In this document: in pieces, positions 15,332-23,512 of the stretch
Numbering within the stretch: position 1 is the stretch's first letter
How the letters are laid out: each line of letters starts with the position of its first letter
From: FEB-35 sp050263095
GTDB taxonomy: Bacteria > Desulfobacterota > Deferrimicrobia > Deferrimicrobiales > Deferrimicrobiaceae
Assembly: GCA_050263095.1 (NCBI GenBank)
Contig: JBLNEW010000055.1
Location: forward strand, 1-33,938
Direction: 5' to 3'
Length of the DNA stretch: 33,938 nt
Program-made: the position numbers and the translations under genes
The notes under the pieces: generated by a model
Database searches by the model: none
Told to the model about the DNA's origin: nothing
Seen by the model: the letters and a program-made list of their open reading frames with translations, nothing else

Positions 15332-16957
15332 ATGAGGTCAGGGGTGGGGAAAAGGATCCGGCGGGCATGCCTGTCCTGCGCGCTTTCGATTTGCGCGCTC
15401 ATGGCGGCGGCCGCTCCCGCGGTCTCCGCGGATTATCCCCGCCGGGTAGCCATCGCCCCGTTCGCGTCGCTGGCCAAGGAAGACATCCAGCAGACCGTGT
15501 CCGTTCTCCCGCGCCTGTTGTCGTCGCGCCTTATGGCGCTTGCCGGGGCCGAGGTGACGCTCCTGCCCGCGGGCGAAAAGTCCCCCGCGGCATCCGCAAG
15601 GGAAGCGAACATACCGCTTCTGCTCCAGGGCACCGTGGCGAAGCTCGGCAAGGGATACAGCATCGACGTGACCGCCCTGGACCCGGCGACGGGCAAAACG
15701 GCAAGCGCCTTTTTCGCCGCCGCCGCTACGGAAGACGAGATAATACCCCAGCTGGGAATCCTCGCAGCCGAGATCGCGGAAAAACTCTTCGGTATCAAAA
15801 CGATCGTCAGGGCGGCGCCGGTCGTTCCCCCGCAGGCATACCCCGCCCCGCAGCTGCCGGGAACGCCGCTCCCCTCGTATCCGGCGGCGGGAGCCGCGGC
15901 CGTTGCCCCATACCCTTCGGCCCAGGCGGCGCCTCCCGTTGCGCCGTCCGGACCCTGGGAGCCCCGTTCTATTGTGAAAGTCGCCTCATCAGACAAGATT
16001 GCCGACGAGATTTACAGGGTGGGGAGCGGGGACCTGGACGGGGACGGAAAGCCCGAAGTGGCGGCGATCGGCAGCCGGAAGTTATGGGTCTACAAGGTGA
16101 ACGCGGACAACGTCCTGCCGTTTCGAAAGATGGAGATGAACAGTTCCCACCTGTTCCTGAACGTCGAAACCGCCGACGTCGACGGCGACGGCAAGGCTGA
16201 GATCGTCGTCACGGACCTGGTCGGCGACCGGTTGAAATCGTTCGTCGTCAAGTACAAGGGAGAGGGACTGGAGACCGTCGCCCCGGAAATACCCTACTAC
16301 ATCATTTCCCTGGAAGACGGAAAGGGGAACAGGCGGCTGATCGGCCAGGCAAGGGGAGTAACGGAACCGTATTCGGGCAAGATCGTTTACCTGAAGTGGA
16401 ACGGCAATACGCTTGTTCCCGACGGCATGGTTCCCACCATTGTCGACTCGGGTATCTTCGGTCTGGCCCCCCTCCCGGGCGACGCCGAAAACCGTTTTCT
16501 TTACATAGACGCGGACGAGCATATCCGACTTGTTGACCCTAAGGGTAAAACCGTATATAAAACCAAAGAGTATTACAGCGGCGCCGTCCAGCTCTTCACG
16601 TGGGGCACGGAGACCCGGGCCAACGTGGGTCCCGACAGGCATTACATCAGGGGGCGTATCCACCCCGTTTCGATGGAAGGCAAATCGACCGTGTTGCTTG
16701 TCCGGCAGGCGAAGGGGAACGTGCTGTTCAAAGACGTGAGGACTTTCGAATGGAGCAGGCTCGTCTTCCTCTCCTGGGGGGGGGACGGATTCACCGAGAA
16801 GGGTGCCTCGGAGCGGATCGACAACCTTATGTCCGACTTCGCCGTGCTGGGCGGGAAGGCGGGGTCCGGGACCAGGGTCGCGGTGCCGGTAATCGAATCG
16901 TCCGCTTCGTACGCCTCGGAGTCGGTGTCCCGGATCCACCTGTATCGTTTAGATTGA
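15332..16957 (+). CDS. Secreted TolB-N-like / VCBS (FG-GAP) repeat protein
   Basis: 541 residues. A signal peptide (basic start, hydrophobic to about 28, likely cut after VSA at 31-33) is followed by a TolB/CsgG-like N-domain (about 36-165). That domain opens RVAIAPFASLAKEDIQQTVS and has the alternating strand-helix pattern of proteins that sum up export or lipoprotein machinery. A Pro/Ala-rich linker spans about 170-215. The C-terminal half is a predicted beta-propeller with two calcium-loop repeats, DLDGDGKPEVAA (234-245) and DVDGDGKAEIVV (282-293). Function is unknown; it is periplasmic or cell-surface associated. It is close behind mpl and 232 bases ahead of the porin. Confidence 0.75.
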   Translation: MRSGVGKRIRRACLSCALSICALMAAAAPAVSADYPRRVAIAPFASLAKEDIQQTVSVLPRLLSSRLMALAGAEVTLLPAGEKSPAASAREANIPLLLQGTVAKLGKGYSIDVTALDPATGKTASAFFAAAATEDEIIPQLGILAAEIAEKLFGIKTIVRAAPVVPPQAYPAPQLPGTPLPSYPAAGAAAVAPYPSAQAAPPVAPSGPWEPRSIVKVASSDKIADEIYRVGSGDLDGDGKPEVAAIGSRKLWVYKVNADNVLPFRKMEMNSSHLFLNVETADVDGDGKAEIVVTDLVGDRLKSFVVKYKGEGLETVAPEIPYYIISLEDGKGNRRLIGQARGVTEPYSGKIVYLKWNGNTLVPDGMVPTIVDSGIFGLAPLPGDAENRFLYIDADEHIRLVDPKGKTVYKTKEYYSGAVQLFTWGTETRANVGPDRHYIRGRIHPVSMEGKSTVLLVRQAKGNVLFKDVRTFEWSRLVFLSWGGDGFTEKGASERIDNLMSDFAVLGGKAGSGTRVAVPVIESSASYASESVSRIHLYRLD

Positions 16958-16970
16958 AGGGGAAATTCCC

Positions 16971-16999
16971 TTGACAAGCTTTGGGGCAGATGATATTCA
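16971..16999 (+). promoter_or_regulatory. Promoter of the porin gene
   Basis: A perfect TTGACA (16971-16976) is followed 17 bases later by TATTCA (16994-16999); GATATT at 16992 is an alternative with a 15-base spacer. The leader to the porin ATG is about 180 bases long. It includes a G-rich purine run (17090-17115), a T-rich stretch near 17130-17155, and the AAGGAGG ribosome-binding site at 17177-17183. Confidence 0.6.
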
Positions 17000-17189
17000 G
17001 TCAAAGAAAAAAACAGGGTTTTTTTTCCATTGTTTGATACGGAGGAGTCGTAAAGGGTTCGAAGGAGCAAGCGACCAACCTTGAACGGGAGGAGGTGATG
17101 GGGGAGGGAGAGTAATTGGAACCCATGGTTTTTTCCTGTGATTTTATTTTGTTGGGAGAGCGGCACTTATCTTTTCAAGGAGGGGAATT

Positions 17190-18635
17190 ATGAGGAAGGG
17201 ATGGTTGGTTCTGCTGGCGATGGCGCTTGTGGTGGCACTTGCTGTGCCTGCGTCCGCCGAAATGAAACTGAACGGGTTCTACCGCGTTAAGCCTACGGTG
17301 AGCAATTACGTAGGGAACGGCAACAACAGCTTGAACGTACCCGGCATGGAAGCCGCGGCAGCAGCTTCGCTTGTCAAGACAGGCACGCCGGGCATCGAGA
17401 CGGACAGGACGAGATCGTTCACCGAGATGCGGAACCGGCTCCGGTTCGAGATCGGCGACGAGAACGTGAAAGGCGTCACCTTCTTCGAGATCGACGGCAA
17501 CTTCGGAGATGCCGGCGGTCAGGTAGGAAGGAACCAGGGCTTCGCCAGCAACGGCGACTCCATCAATATCGAGACGAAGAACGTCTTCGTGTGGTTCAAG
17601 GTCCCCAATACGAGCTGGAACTTCACGGTAGGGCTCCAGGGCTACTCCGACGAGTTCGCCGGTCTTATCTTCGGCTATTCCGACCAGGCGGGCGTCGTTG
17701 CGAACTTCAAGTACGACCCCGTGAACTTCAGGCTTACCTGGCTGAAGGTCCGCGACGACTTCACCCAGGCCGTAGCGGGTGGGCCGAACAACAACGGGTG
17801 GGCGAGCACGCTCCCCGGCGGGAACGAGGCCGATTATTACGCGATCGACGCGAAGCTCACGCCGACGAAGGACACGGCCGCGACGCTCCATTTCGGATTC
17901 CTCAGGGACACCAATTCCTACATCGGGCAGCCGACCGAAGCTGCCGCCCTCGAGAGCCTGAAGGCGTATTATCTCGGCGCGAACGGCACGATCAAGCTCG
18001 CCCCGGCGACCGTCACCGCGTTCTTCCTTTACAACTTCGGGAAGTTCGAGGATAACGACGTTCCGTCAGCGCAGGAAGTGAAGATAGCCGGTTTCGCATT
18101 CGGCGCGCGCGCTGACGCCAAGGCGGGCCCCGGCAACGCGTTCATCGATCTGCTCTATGTCAGCGGCGACAACGATCCCTCTTCGACCACGAAGTACAAG
18201 AGCATCGTCACCGGCTCGGATTTCGCGGCACTGACATCGTACTATTCACGTCCCGACCTTACCATCCTGTTCCCCAACATCGACATGATCAACTCGGCGA
18301 CCGCTCTGGCCCTGAACCCGAACAACAGCGGCCGCGGACTGATCCTCGCGGCGGCCGGCTACACCCAGAAGTTCTCCGACAAGATCACGGGCAAGGTCGG
18401 CGCAGGGTATCTCGCCGCCGACAAGAAGCGGCCGGCTTCCGTCGCGACCGAAGCCAAGGGCAAGACCATGGCGACGGAAATCAACGCCAACGTAAACTAC
18501 AACATCTCGAAGGGCCTTGATTTCGGCGTGTACGGCGCCTATGCGCTCCTCGGCTCCTTCTACGACAGGCCGGCGGGGCAGGACAGCCCGAACGACCTGT
18601 ACGCGTTCCACGGACGCCTGAACTACGCGTTCTAG
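17190..18635 (+). CDS. Outer-membrane porin-like beta-barrel protein
   Basis: 481 residues. The signal peptide is very clear (MRKGWLVLLAMALVVALAVP, cut after ASA at 23). The mature chain has alternating hydrophobic/polar strands, short Asp/Asn/Gly turns, many aromatic girdle residues, almost no Cys, and ends LNYAF. A C-terminal Phe with aromatic at -2 is the BAM insertion signal. Opening strands (MKLNGFYRVKPTVS) and the length fit a 16- to 18-strand porin as found in Geobacter-like bacteria, but the substrate is unknown. It has its own promoter, a long leader, a strong ribosome-binding site and a strong terminator, all fitting an abundant envelope protein. Confidence 0.85.
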   Translation: MRKGWLVLLAMALVVALAVPASAEMKLNGFYRVKPTVSNYVGNGNNSLNVPGMEAAAAASLVKTGTPGIETDRTRSFTEMRNRLRFEIGDENVKGVTFFEIDGNFGDAGGQVGRNQGFASNGDSINIETKNVFVWFKVPNTSWNFTVGLQGYSDEFAGLIFGYSDQAGVVANFKYDPVNFRLTWLKVRDDFTQAVAGGPNNNGWASTLPGGNEADYYAIDAKLTPTKDTAATLHFGFLRDTNSYIGQPTEAAALESLKAYYLGANGTIKLAPATVTAFFLYNFGKFEDNDVPSAQEVKIAGFAFGARADAKAGPGNAFIDLLYVSGDNDPSSTTKYKSIVTGSDFAALTSYYSRPDLTILFPNIDMINSATALALNPNNSGRGLILAAAGYTQKFSDKITGKVGAGYLAADKKRPASVATEAKGKTMATEINANVNYNISKGLDFGVYGAYALLGSFYDRPAGQDSPNDLYAFHGRLNYAF

Positions 18636-18664
18636 AACGGCCTTCGGCAACAAAAGCAACTGCG

Positions 18665-18697
18665 ACCCCCCGGGGGAATCCCCGGGGGGTTTTTTTA
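18665..18697 (+). terminator. Intrinsic terminator of the porin gene
   Basis: A 10-bp GC-only stem (CCCCCCGGGG 18666-18675 with CCCCGGGGGG 18680-18689), extended by one A-T pair, has a GAAT loop. It is followed directly by eight T residues (18690-18697). It lies 30 bases after the porin stop. Confidence 0.95.
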
Positions 18698-18768
18698 TCC
18701 TTTCCCCGGGGACGTTCTTAAACCTTTTAATCACGCAGGGCCGACGATTTTCGAATTGACGGCGGCGG

Positions 18769-18774
18769 TATAAT
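18769..18774 (+). promoter_or_regulatory. -10 element for the ffh cluster
   Basis: A perfect TATAAT lies 51 bases before the ffh ATG. TTGACG at 18756 is too close (7 bases) to be its -35, and the correctly spaced position is poor. Transcription of the ffh-yraN cluster most likely begins near 18781. Confidence 0.5.
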
Positions 18775-18825
18775 TCCCGTAGATTACCAGTTTCGACTTG
18801 GGCTTAAGGGGTAGGTGCGTCCGAA

Positions 18826-20163
18826 ATGTTCGACAACCTGACGGAAAAATTCCAGGGCGTCGTAAAGGCGCTTAGAGGCCAGGGGCGCATCTCCGAGGGA
18901 AACATCGAGGGGGCGCTGCGCGAGGTCCGCCTGGCGCTCCTCGAAGCGGACGTCAATTACAACGTTGTCAAGGATTTCACAGCCGCGGTCAAGGAGAAGG
19001 CGCTGGGCGCGGAGGTCCTCGCCTCTTTAAGCCCCGACCAGCATTTCATAAAGATCGTCCACGCCGAACTGGCGAAGATGATGGGAGGGGAGGCGCAGGA
19101 GCTTTCGCTGGCGCGGCGGCCTCCGGTCCCCGTCATGCTCGTGGGGCTGCAGGGGTCGGGCAAGACGACCTCCTGCGGCAAGCTCGCCCTTTTCCTCCAG
19201 AAAAAGAAGCGGACCCCCTTCCTCGTGCCGGCCGACGTTTACCGCCCCGCCGCCATCGAGCAATTGAAGGTCCTGGGAAGCCGGATCGGCATACCGGTAT
19301 TCGACAGCAATCCGGGCGCCGACCCGGTGGAGATCTGCAGGGAGGCGGTACGATACGCGGAACTCAACGGCTACGACACCGTCCTGCTCGACACCGCGGG
19401 AAGGCTCCACATCGACGAGGAATTGATGGAGGAACTTCGCCGGATCAAGGCTGCGGTCGACCCGGCGGACATACTGCTCGTAGCGGACGCCATGACCGGG
19501 CAGGATGCGGTCAACGTCGCCAAGGCGTTTCATCAAAAGCTTTCCCTGACCGGGGTCCTGCTTACGAAGATGGACGGCGATGCCCGCGGGGGAGCCGCGC
19601 TCTCCATACGCGCGGTCACCGGGGCGCCGGTCAAATTCGTAGGAGTGGGGGAGAAGCTCGACGCCCTCGAGCAGTTCTTCCCCGACCGCATGGCCTCCCG
19701 CATCCTGGGGATGGGCGACATCCTGACGCTCGTCGAGAAGGCGCAGGAGACGATCGACGAAAAGCAGGCACGGGAGCTCGAGCGGAAACTGCGCAAGAGC
19801 CAGTTCACCCTCGAGGATTTCCGGGAGCAGCTCCTGCGGGTCCGGAAGATGGGGTCCATGGAGGACATCCTCGGGATGATCCCGGGGATGGGAGGCAGGC
19901 TCAAGGAGCTCAAAGGCGCGGCCCCGGATGAATCGGAGCTTAAAAGGACCCTTGCGATCATCGACTCGATGACCCGGGAGGAGAGGGACAACGCCAAGAT
20001 CCTGAACGGGAGCCGCCGCAAACGGATCGCCTTGGGCAGCGGCACGACCGTGCAGGAGGTCAACCGCCTTCTCAAGAACTTCCAGCAGGCAGAGGCGATG
20101 ATCAAGCGGTTCTCGCAGGGAGGCGCCAGGAAAGCTGGGAGGAATCTGCCGTTTTTCCGGTAA
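18826..20163 (+). CDS. ffh: Signal recognition particle GTPase Ffh
   Basis: 445 residues. The N-terminal four-helix bundle (about 1-90) begins MFDNLTEKFQGVVKALRGQG. The GTPase domain has G1 GLQGSGKTTSCGKLA (about 106-120), G3 DTAGRLHIDEELM, and G4 TKMDGDARGGAALS. The methionine-rich M domain (about 300-440) has LLRVRKMGSMEDILGMIPGMG and SGTTVQEVNRLLKNF, which binds 4.5S RNA and signal peptides. With FtsY it targets membrane proteins co-translationally. It is first gene of the conserved translation cluster. The 4.5S RNA gene is not in this window. Confidence 0.97.
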   Translation: MFDNLTEKFQGVVKALRGQGRISEGNIEGALREVRLALLEADVNYNVVKDFTAAVKEKALGAEVLASLSPDQHFIKIVHAELAKMMGGEAQELSLARRPPVPVMLVGLQGSGKTTSCGKLALFLQKKKRTPFLVPADVYRPAAIEQLKVLGSRIGIPVFDSNPGADPVEICREAVRYAELNGYDTVLLDTAGRLHIDEELMEELRRIKAAVDPADILLVADAMTGQDAVNVAKAFHQKLSLTGVLLTKMDGDARGGAALSIRAVTGAPVKFVGVGEKLDALEQFFPDRMASRILGMGDILTLVEKAQETIDEKQARELERKLRKSQFTLEDFREQLLRVRKMGSMEDILGMIPGMGGRLKELKGAAPDESELKRTLAIIDSMTREERDNAKILNGSRRKRIALGSGTTVQEVNRLLKNFQQAEAMIKRFSQGGARKAGRNLPFFR

Positions 20164-20211
20164 GATCCATGTTACATTGATGTCTATTCAACGACAGGGG
20201 AGGATTGCGAG

Positions 20212-20496
20212 ATGGCGGTCAAGATCCGGTTGACGCGGACGGGCAGGAAGAAGCTTCCTTCCTACCGCGTGGTGGTGGCGGATTCGGAGGCACCGAGGGA
20301 CGGCAAGTTCATCGAAAGGGTCGGCACCTACGAGCCGAGGGAGAATCCCGCCAGGTTCCTGGTCGACGAGCAATTGACGCTGCGGTGGCTCCGAAAGGGA
20401 GCGCAGCCCACGGAGACCGTAAAGAGCCTGCTGAAAAAATCGGGCATCTGGAAGAAGTACATGGACGGGAAGCGGGAGAAAACGGCTGTCGCGTGA
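20212..20496 (+). CDS. rpsP: Ribosomal protein bS16
   Basis: 94 residues. The N-terminus MAVKIRLTRTGRKKLPSYRV followed by VVADSEAPRDGKFIERVGTY is the unmistakable bS16 opening, and the middle has LTLRWLRKGAQPTETVKSLL. It is a component of the 30S subunit. The ATG follows GGGGAGGA by about 7 bases. It is located 48 bases after ffh and overlaps the proposed rimM start by 11 bases. In many related genomes a KH-domain RNA-binding gene follows rpsP; none is present here. Confidence 0.97.
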   Translation: MAVKIRLTRTGRKKLPSYRVVVADSEAPRDGKFIERVGTYEPRENPARFLVDEQLTLRWLRKGAQPTETVKSLLKKSGIWKKYMDGKREKTAVA

Positions 20497-21040
20497 CGAA
20501 GGCGCCGCGGCGCATGTCTTCCTGGAGGTCGGAAAGGTTGTCGCTTTGCACGGGGTGGCGGGCGGCATAAAGGTCAAGCCCGTCTCGGGCGACCCGTCGG
20601 GGCTTTTGGCGGCGCGCTCCGTCATGTTGCGCGGAGGGGCGCGGGGCGGAGGAGCCGAAGGCGCCGAATTCGAGGTAAGCGCGGCACAGCGGTCGGGCGG
20701 CTGTGCCGTTTTTGCGTTGAAGGGTATCGAAGCCGCCGAATCCGCAAGGGAGCTGGTCGGCAGCCTTGTCTTCGTCCGAAGGGACGAGCTTCCGCCGCCG
20801 GGGGAAAACGAGTACTTCGTCGCGGATCTTGTCGGCTGCGAGGTCGTCTCCCGGGACGGCGATCCGATCGGGCGCGTGGCGGGCGTCGTCCACGGCCCCG
20901 CCCACGACTGGCTGGAAATAAGGCGCGCCGGGGGTGAGGAGGCGCTCCTGCCGGTCGTTTCGGAGTTCGTGATAGATGTGGACGTCGCGGGACGCCGCAT
21001 CGTCGCGGCCCCCCCGAAAGGTTGGCTCGATGCGGGTTGA
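20486..21040 (+). CDS. rimM: Ribosome maturation factor RimM (apparent CTG start)
   Basis: RimM binds bS19 and assists 30S head assembly. The N-terminal domain is recognised from VGKVVALHGVAGGIKVKP and the C-terminal PRC-barrel from FVADLVGCEVVSRDGDPIGRV and LLPVVSEFVIDVDVAGRRI. Start problem: the frame is open from 20435, but the only ATG/GTG/TTG ahead of the core is the TTG at 20546. That TTG lies inside the conserved HG motif and would delete the first strand. An in-frame CTG at 20486, preceded by GGGAG with 7 bases spacing, gives a normal 184-residue protein. CTG at 20522 is a second option without a ribosome-binding site. A sequence error is also possible. It overlaps trmD by 11 bases. 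Confidence 0.85.
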   Translation: MSRDEGAAAHVFLEVGKVVALHGVAGGIKVKPVSGDPSGLLAARSVMLRGGARGGGAEGAEFEVSAAQRSGGCAVFALKGIEAAESARELVGSLVFVRRDELPPPGENEYFVADLVGCEVVSRDGDPIGRVAGVVHGPAHDWLEIRRAGGEEALLPVVSEFVIDVDVAGRRIVAAPPKGWLDAG

Positions 21041-21734
21041 CATACTGACGCTATTTCCCGGGATCTTCGCCGGGCCGCTCGACCACAGCATCCTGGCCAA
21101 GGCCAGGGAGGCGGGGTTGCTTTCGGTCGAGGTGCACGACCTGAGGAATTTTGCGGAAGGCAGGCACCGGGTGACCGACGAGCCGCCGTTCGGAGGCGGC
21201 GGCGGGATGGTCATGAAGCCGGAGCCGATCTTCGCGGGGGTGGAAGCTTTAAGAGAGCGGTTCGGCGCCGGCAAGGCGGTCCTGCTCTCGCCGCAGGGGG
21301 AAACCCTCACTTCCGGGCTCGCGCGGCGGCTTTCGGGCGAGGACCACCTGATCCTGATCTGCGGGCGGTACGAAGGGGTCGATCAGCGGGTGGCGGACCA
21401 TCTGGCCGACCTGGAGATATCCATCGGCGATTACGTCCTGACCGGCGGGGAGCTTGCGGCCCTGGTCGTCGTCGACGCGGTCGTCCGTTTTCTCCCCGGC
21501 GCGCTGGGAGACCCGATGGCCTCGTCCCGCGATTCCTTCGAGGAGGGGCTACTCGAGGCGCCGCAGTACACCCGGCCGCGCACGTTCCGCGGCCACTCGG
21601 TGCCGGAAGTGCTTTTATCGGGGGATCACGCCGCTATCAGCGAATGGCGCCGCGAGGAGGCCGTGCGGCGGACCTTGGAAAGACGCCCGGATCTCGCCAA
21701 TAAGAAGTTGACACCCGGCGGGGGCGTGGAATAG
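21030..21734 (+). CDS. trmD: tRNA (guanine-37-N1)-methyltransferase
   Basis: 234 residues. It methylates G37 of tRNAs reading CNN codons, preventing frameshifts. It has the SPOUT trefoil-knot fold. Recognised parts are MRVDILTLFPGIF (start), DEPPFGGGGGMVMKPEP, LLSPQGETL, the SAM-binding knot GRYEGVDQRV with EISIGDYVLTGGELAA, and DSFEEGLLEAPQYTRP. The ATG lies within the end of rimM, so the two are translationally coupled. It is followed by rplS after 52 bases. Confidence 0.97.
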   Translation: MRVDILTLFPGIFAGPLDHSILAKAREAGLLSVEVHDLRNFAEGRHRVTDEPPFGGGGGMVMKPEPIFAGVEALRERFGAGKAVLLSPQGETLTSGLARRLSGEDHLILICGRYEGVDQRVADHLADLEISIGDYVLTGGELAALVVVDAVVRFLPGALGDPMASSRDSFEEGLLEAPQYTRPRTFRGHSVPEVLLSGDHAAISEWRREEAVRRTLERRPDLANKKLTPGGGVE

Positions 21735-21786
21735 ATTATAAGGTCTTGTTTATCCACTGGAACCGACGGACGGAAGGGGTAACGCC

Positions 21787-22245
21787 ATGAGTCTCCTCAA
21801 GGAATTGGAAAAATCGCAGATCCGGAGCGATCTGCCCGCGTTCAAGGTGGGGGACACGATCCGCGTCTACTCGCGCATCAAGGAAGGCGAGAAGGAGCGC
21901 GTCCAGTACTTCGAGGGGATCGTCATCGGATTCCACCGCAACGCCGTATCCTCGACCTTCAAGGTCCGCAAGGAGTCCTACGGCGTGGGGGTGGAGCGGA
22001 CATACCCCATGCACTCGCCGCTCATCGAGAAGATAGTCGTCAAGAAGAAGGGGGACGTCCGGCGGGCGAAGCTCTTCTTCCTGCGCGAGGTTTCCGGCAA
22101 GAAGGCGCGCATCCGCGAGAAGAAGGACTGGCTGGGGAAGAAGGGCGTATCCGTCCCCGCCGAAGGGACGCCGGAGCGCCCGGTGGAGGAGACCTCCACG
22201 GCGGAAGCCGCGGCGGCTCCGGAGAAAACGGAGACCAAAGAGTAG
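21787..22245 (+). CDS. rplS: Ribosomal protein bL19 with C-terminal extension
   Basis: 152 residues. Residues 1-115 are typical bL19 (MSLLKELEKSQIRSDLPAF, GDTIRVYSRIKEGEKERVQ, FEGIVIGF, ESYGVGVERTYPMHSP, RRAKLFFLREVSGKKARI). bL19 lies at the 30S-50S interface. About 35 extra residues follow (from KKGVSVPAEGTP), rich in Pro, Glu, Ala and Thr, and are probably disordered; such tails occur in several lineages. The Shine-Dalgarno-like GGAAGGGG precedes the ATG. rnhB starts 10 bases after its stop. Confidence 0.96.
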   Translation: MSLLKELEKSQIRSDLPAFKVGDTIRVYSRIKEGEKERVQYFEGIVIGFHRNAVSSTFKVRKESYGVGVERTYPMHSPLIEKIVVKKKGDVRRAKLFFLREVSGKKARIREKKDWLGKKGVSVPAEGTPERPVEETSTAEAAAAPEKTETKE

Positions 22246-22255
22246 GCTTTCCGGC

Positions 22256-22858
22256 TTGGACATCGAGTACTTTGAGACCCGGGCCCGCGCGAACGGCTAT
22301 CGCGCGATCGCCGGGGTCGACGAGGCCGGACGGGGGCCGCTGGCCGGCCCCGTAGTGGCGGCGGCGGTCATCCTGCCGCCCGGCTTCAATCCCCAGGGTA
22401 TACGCGATTCGAAGGCGCTTTCTCCCGCCGCGCGGAACCGCGCGCGCGCGCGGATAGAGGCCGAGGCGGTTTCCTTCTCGGTCGCGCATTCCACCCACGA
22501 AGAAATCGAGGAATTGAACATACTGCGCGCCTCGCTGCTCGCCATGCGGCGCGCCGTGGAACTCCTCTCTCCCACGCCCGATTTTCTCTACGTCGACGGT
22601 ACGTTCGCGGTGCCGTTCGACATCCCCCAGGAGACGCTGGTGGCCGGCGATTCCAGATGCCTGTCGGTCATGGCGGCATCCATCCTTGCCAAGGTCGCAA
22701 GGGACGGGATGATGGAAGAGTACGACCTTGAATACCCCGGCTACGGCTTCTCCTCGCACAAGGGGTACCCGACACGCGAGCATTTTGCAGCCCTTCGCCG
22801 GCTCGGGCCATGCCCGATCCACAGGAAGACGTTCAGGGGAGTGAGAACCCAACCATGA
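22256..22858 (+). CDS. rnhB: Ribonuclease HII
   Basis: 200 residues from a TTG. It cleaves RNA in RNA-DNA hybrids and nicks at embedded ribonucleotides. Active-site motifs are AGVDEAGRGPLAGPVV (Asp22, Glu23), DSKALSP, FLYVDGTF (third acidic residue), and ASILAKVARDGMM (fourth). The RNase HII tail SSHKGYPTREHFAALRRLGP is complete. The stop overlaps an ATG (ATGA at 22855-22858) that opens a short, unrelated, Arg-rich 48-codon frame. The structured element described separately begins immediately after. Confidence 0.95.
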   Translation: MDIEYFETRARANGYRAIAGVDEAGRGPLAGPVVAAAVILPPGFNPQGIRDSKALSPAARNRARARIEAEAVSFSVAHSTHEEIEELNILRASLLAMRRAVELLSPTPDFLYVDGTFAVPFDIPQETLVAGDSRCLSVMAASILAKVARDGMMEEYDLEYPGYGFSSHKGYPTREHFAALRRLGPCPIHRKTFRGVRTQP

Positions 22859-22862
22859 AGGA

Positions 22863-22997
22863 TATGTTACGGAGGGTTCGAACTCCGAGGCTCCCGCCGA
22901 CGAGCAGGAGGAAAAGGCGCGAGGAGATTACGCCGACAGGGAGCCGAGGCGGCCCGCGTAGCCCGGACAGGATGTCCGGGCGAAAGCGGGTGCTCCC
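22863..22997 (+). repeat. Structured multi-stem element between rnhB and yraN
   Basis: About 135 bases with several clean pairings. Stem 1 is CGGAG 22870-22874 with CTCCG 22883-22887. The long stem combines GGGAGC 22939-22944 with GCTCCC 22992-22997, CCCGC 22953-22957 with GCGGG 22986-22990, and GCCCGGACA 22961-22969 with TGTCCGGGC 22973-22981 (loop GGA). An alternative pairing uses GGCTCCC 22889-22895 with GGGAGCC 22939-22945, which excludes the outermost part of the long stem. It ends exactly where the yraN coding frame begins. It may be an interspersed palindromic repeat or a cis-acting RNA. Only one copy is in this window. Confidence 0.55.
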
Positions 22998-23387
22998 CTG
23001 AATCTCCCCCCGCAGTCCACGCGGAAGGCGGGAGAAGAAGCCGAAGAATCGGCGTGCGCCTTCCTCGAGGGTAAAGGCATGCTGATCGTGGAGCGCAATT
23101 TCCGCGCCCGCGGGGGGGAGATAGACGTCGTCGCGCGCGAAGGGGACGATCTGGTCTTCGTCGAGGTCCGCTTCCGCGAGGACGAGGAGTTCGGCTCCCC
23201 GGAGGAAACCGTGGGGTTCGGAAAACGGCGCCGCATCGTCTCTGCCGCCAGGGCATACCTGGACAGGATCCCGCCCTCCTCCTGGAAGGAGGCCCGTTTC
23301 GACGTCGTGGCGGTCGTCGGTACGGGCCCCGCCGCCGTCATCCGCCATTACCCGGGCGCCTTCGACGCCCGCGGCAAGCTCTTGTAG
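22998..23387 (+). CDS. yraN: YraN/UPF0102-family protein (start codon unusual, CTG)
   Basis: 129 residues if read from CTG at 22998, matching the usual family length. The UPF0102 family has a Holliday-junction-resolvase-like fold. Its conserved core is GGEIDVVAREGDDLVFVEVRFR, with the Asp/Glu-x-Val-Glu-Val metal-site pattern, and the expected N-terminal helix GEEAEESACAFLEGKG is coded just before the first ATG (23079). Using that ATG would lose this helix. No ATG, GTG or TTG exists between the in-frame stop at 22959 and 23079. So the gene either starts at CTG, or lost its start when the structured element was inserted after the ATGA overlap with rnhB. No Shine-Dalgarno is visible. Confidence 0.75.
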   Translation: MNLPPQSTRKAGEEAEESACAFLEGKGMLIVERNFRARGGEIDVVAREGDDLVFVEVRFREDEEFGSPEETVGFGKRRRIVSAARAYLDRIPPSSWKEARFDVVAVVGTGPAAVIRHYPGAFDARGKLL

Positions 23388-23512
23388 GCAAAGCTTCCGC
23401 CCGCTGAAGATCCAAGTCCCCTCGACCGATAAGGATCCCAGGGCTATCAGATGTCGCCTGCGAGGGATGCGGGATTGCCGTCGATGGAAAAACAGTCCAG
23501 CCTCATCAGTCC

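Noticed and set aside
22870..22890. T-arm-like sequence (GGTTCGAACTCC) suggesting a tRNA end
   Set aside because: No acceptor, D or anticodon arm fits upstream, as rnhB is coding to 22858. The segment pairs better as a simple 5-bp stem.
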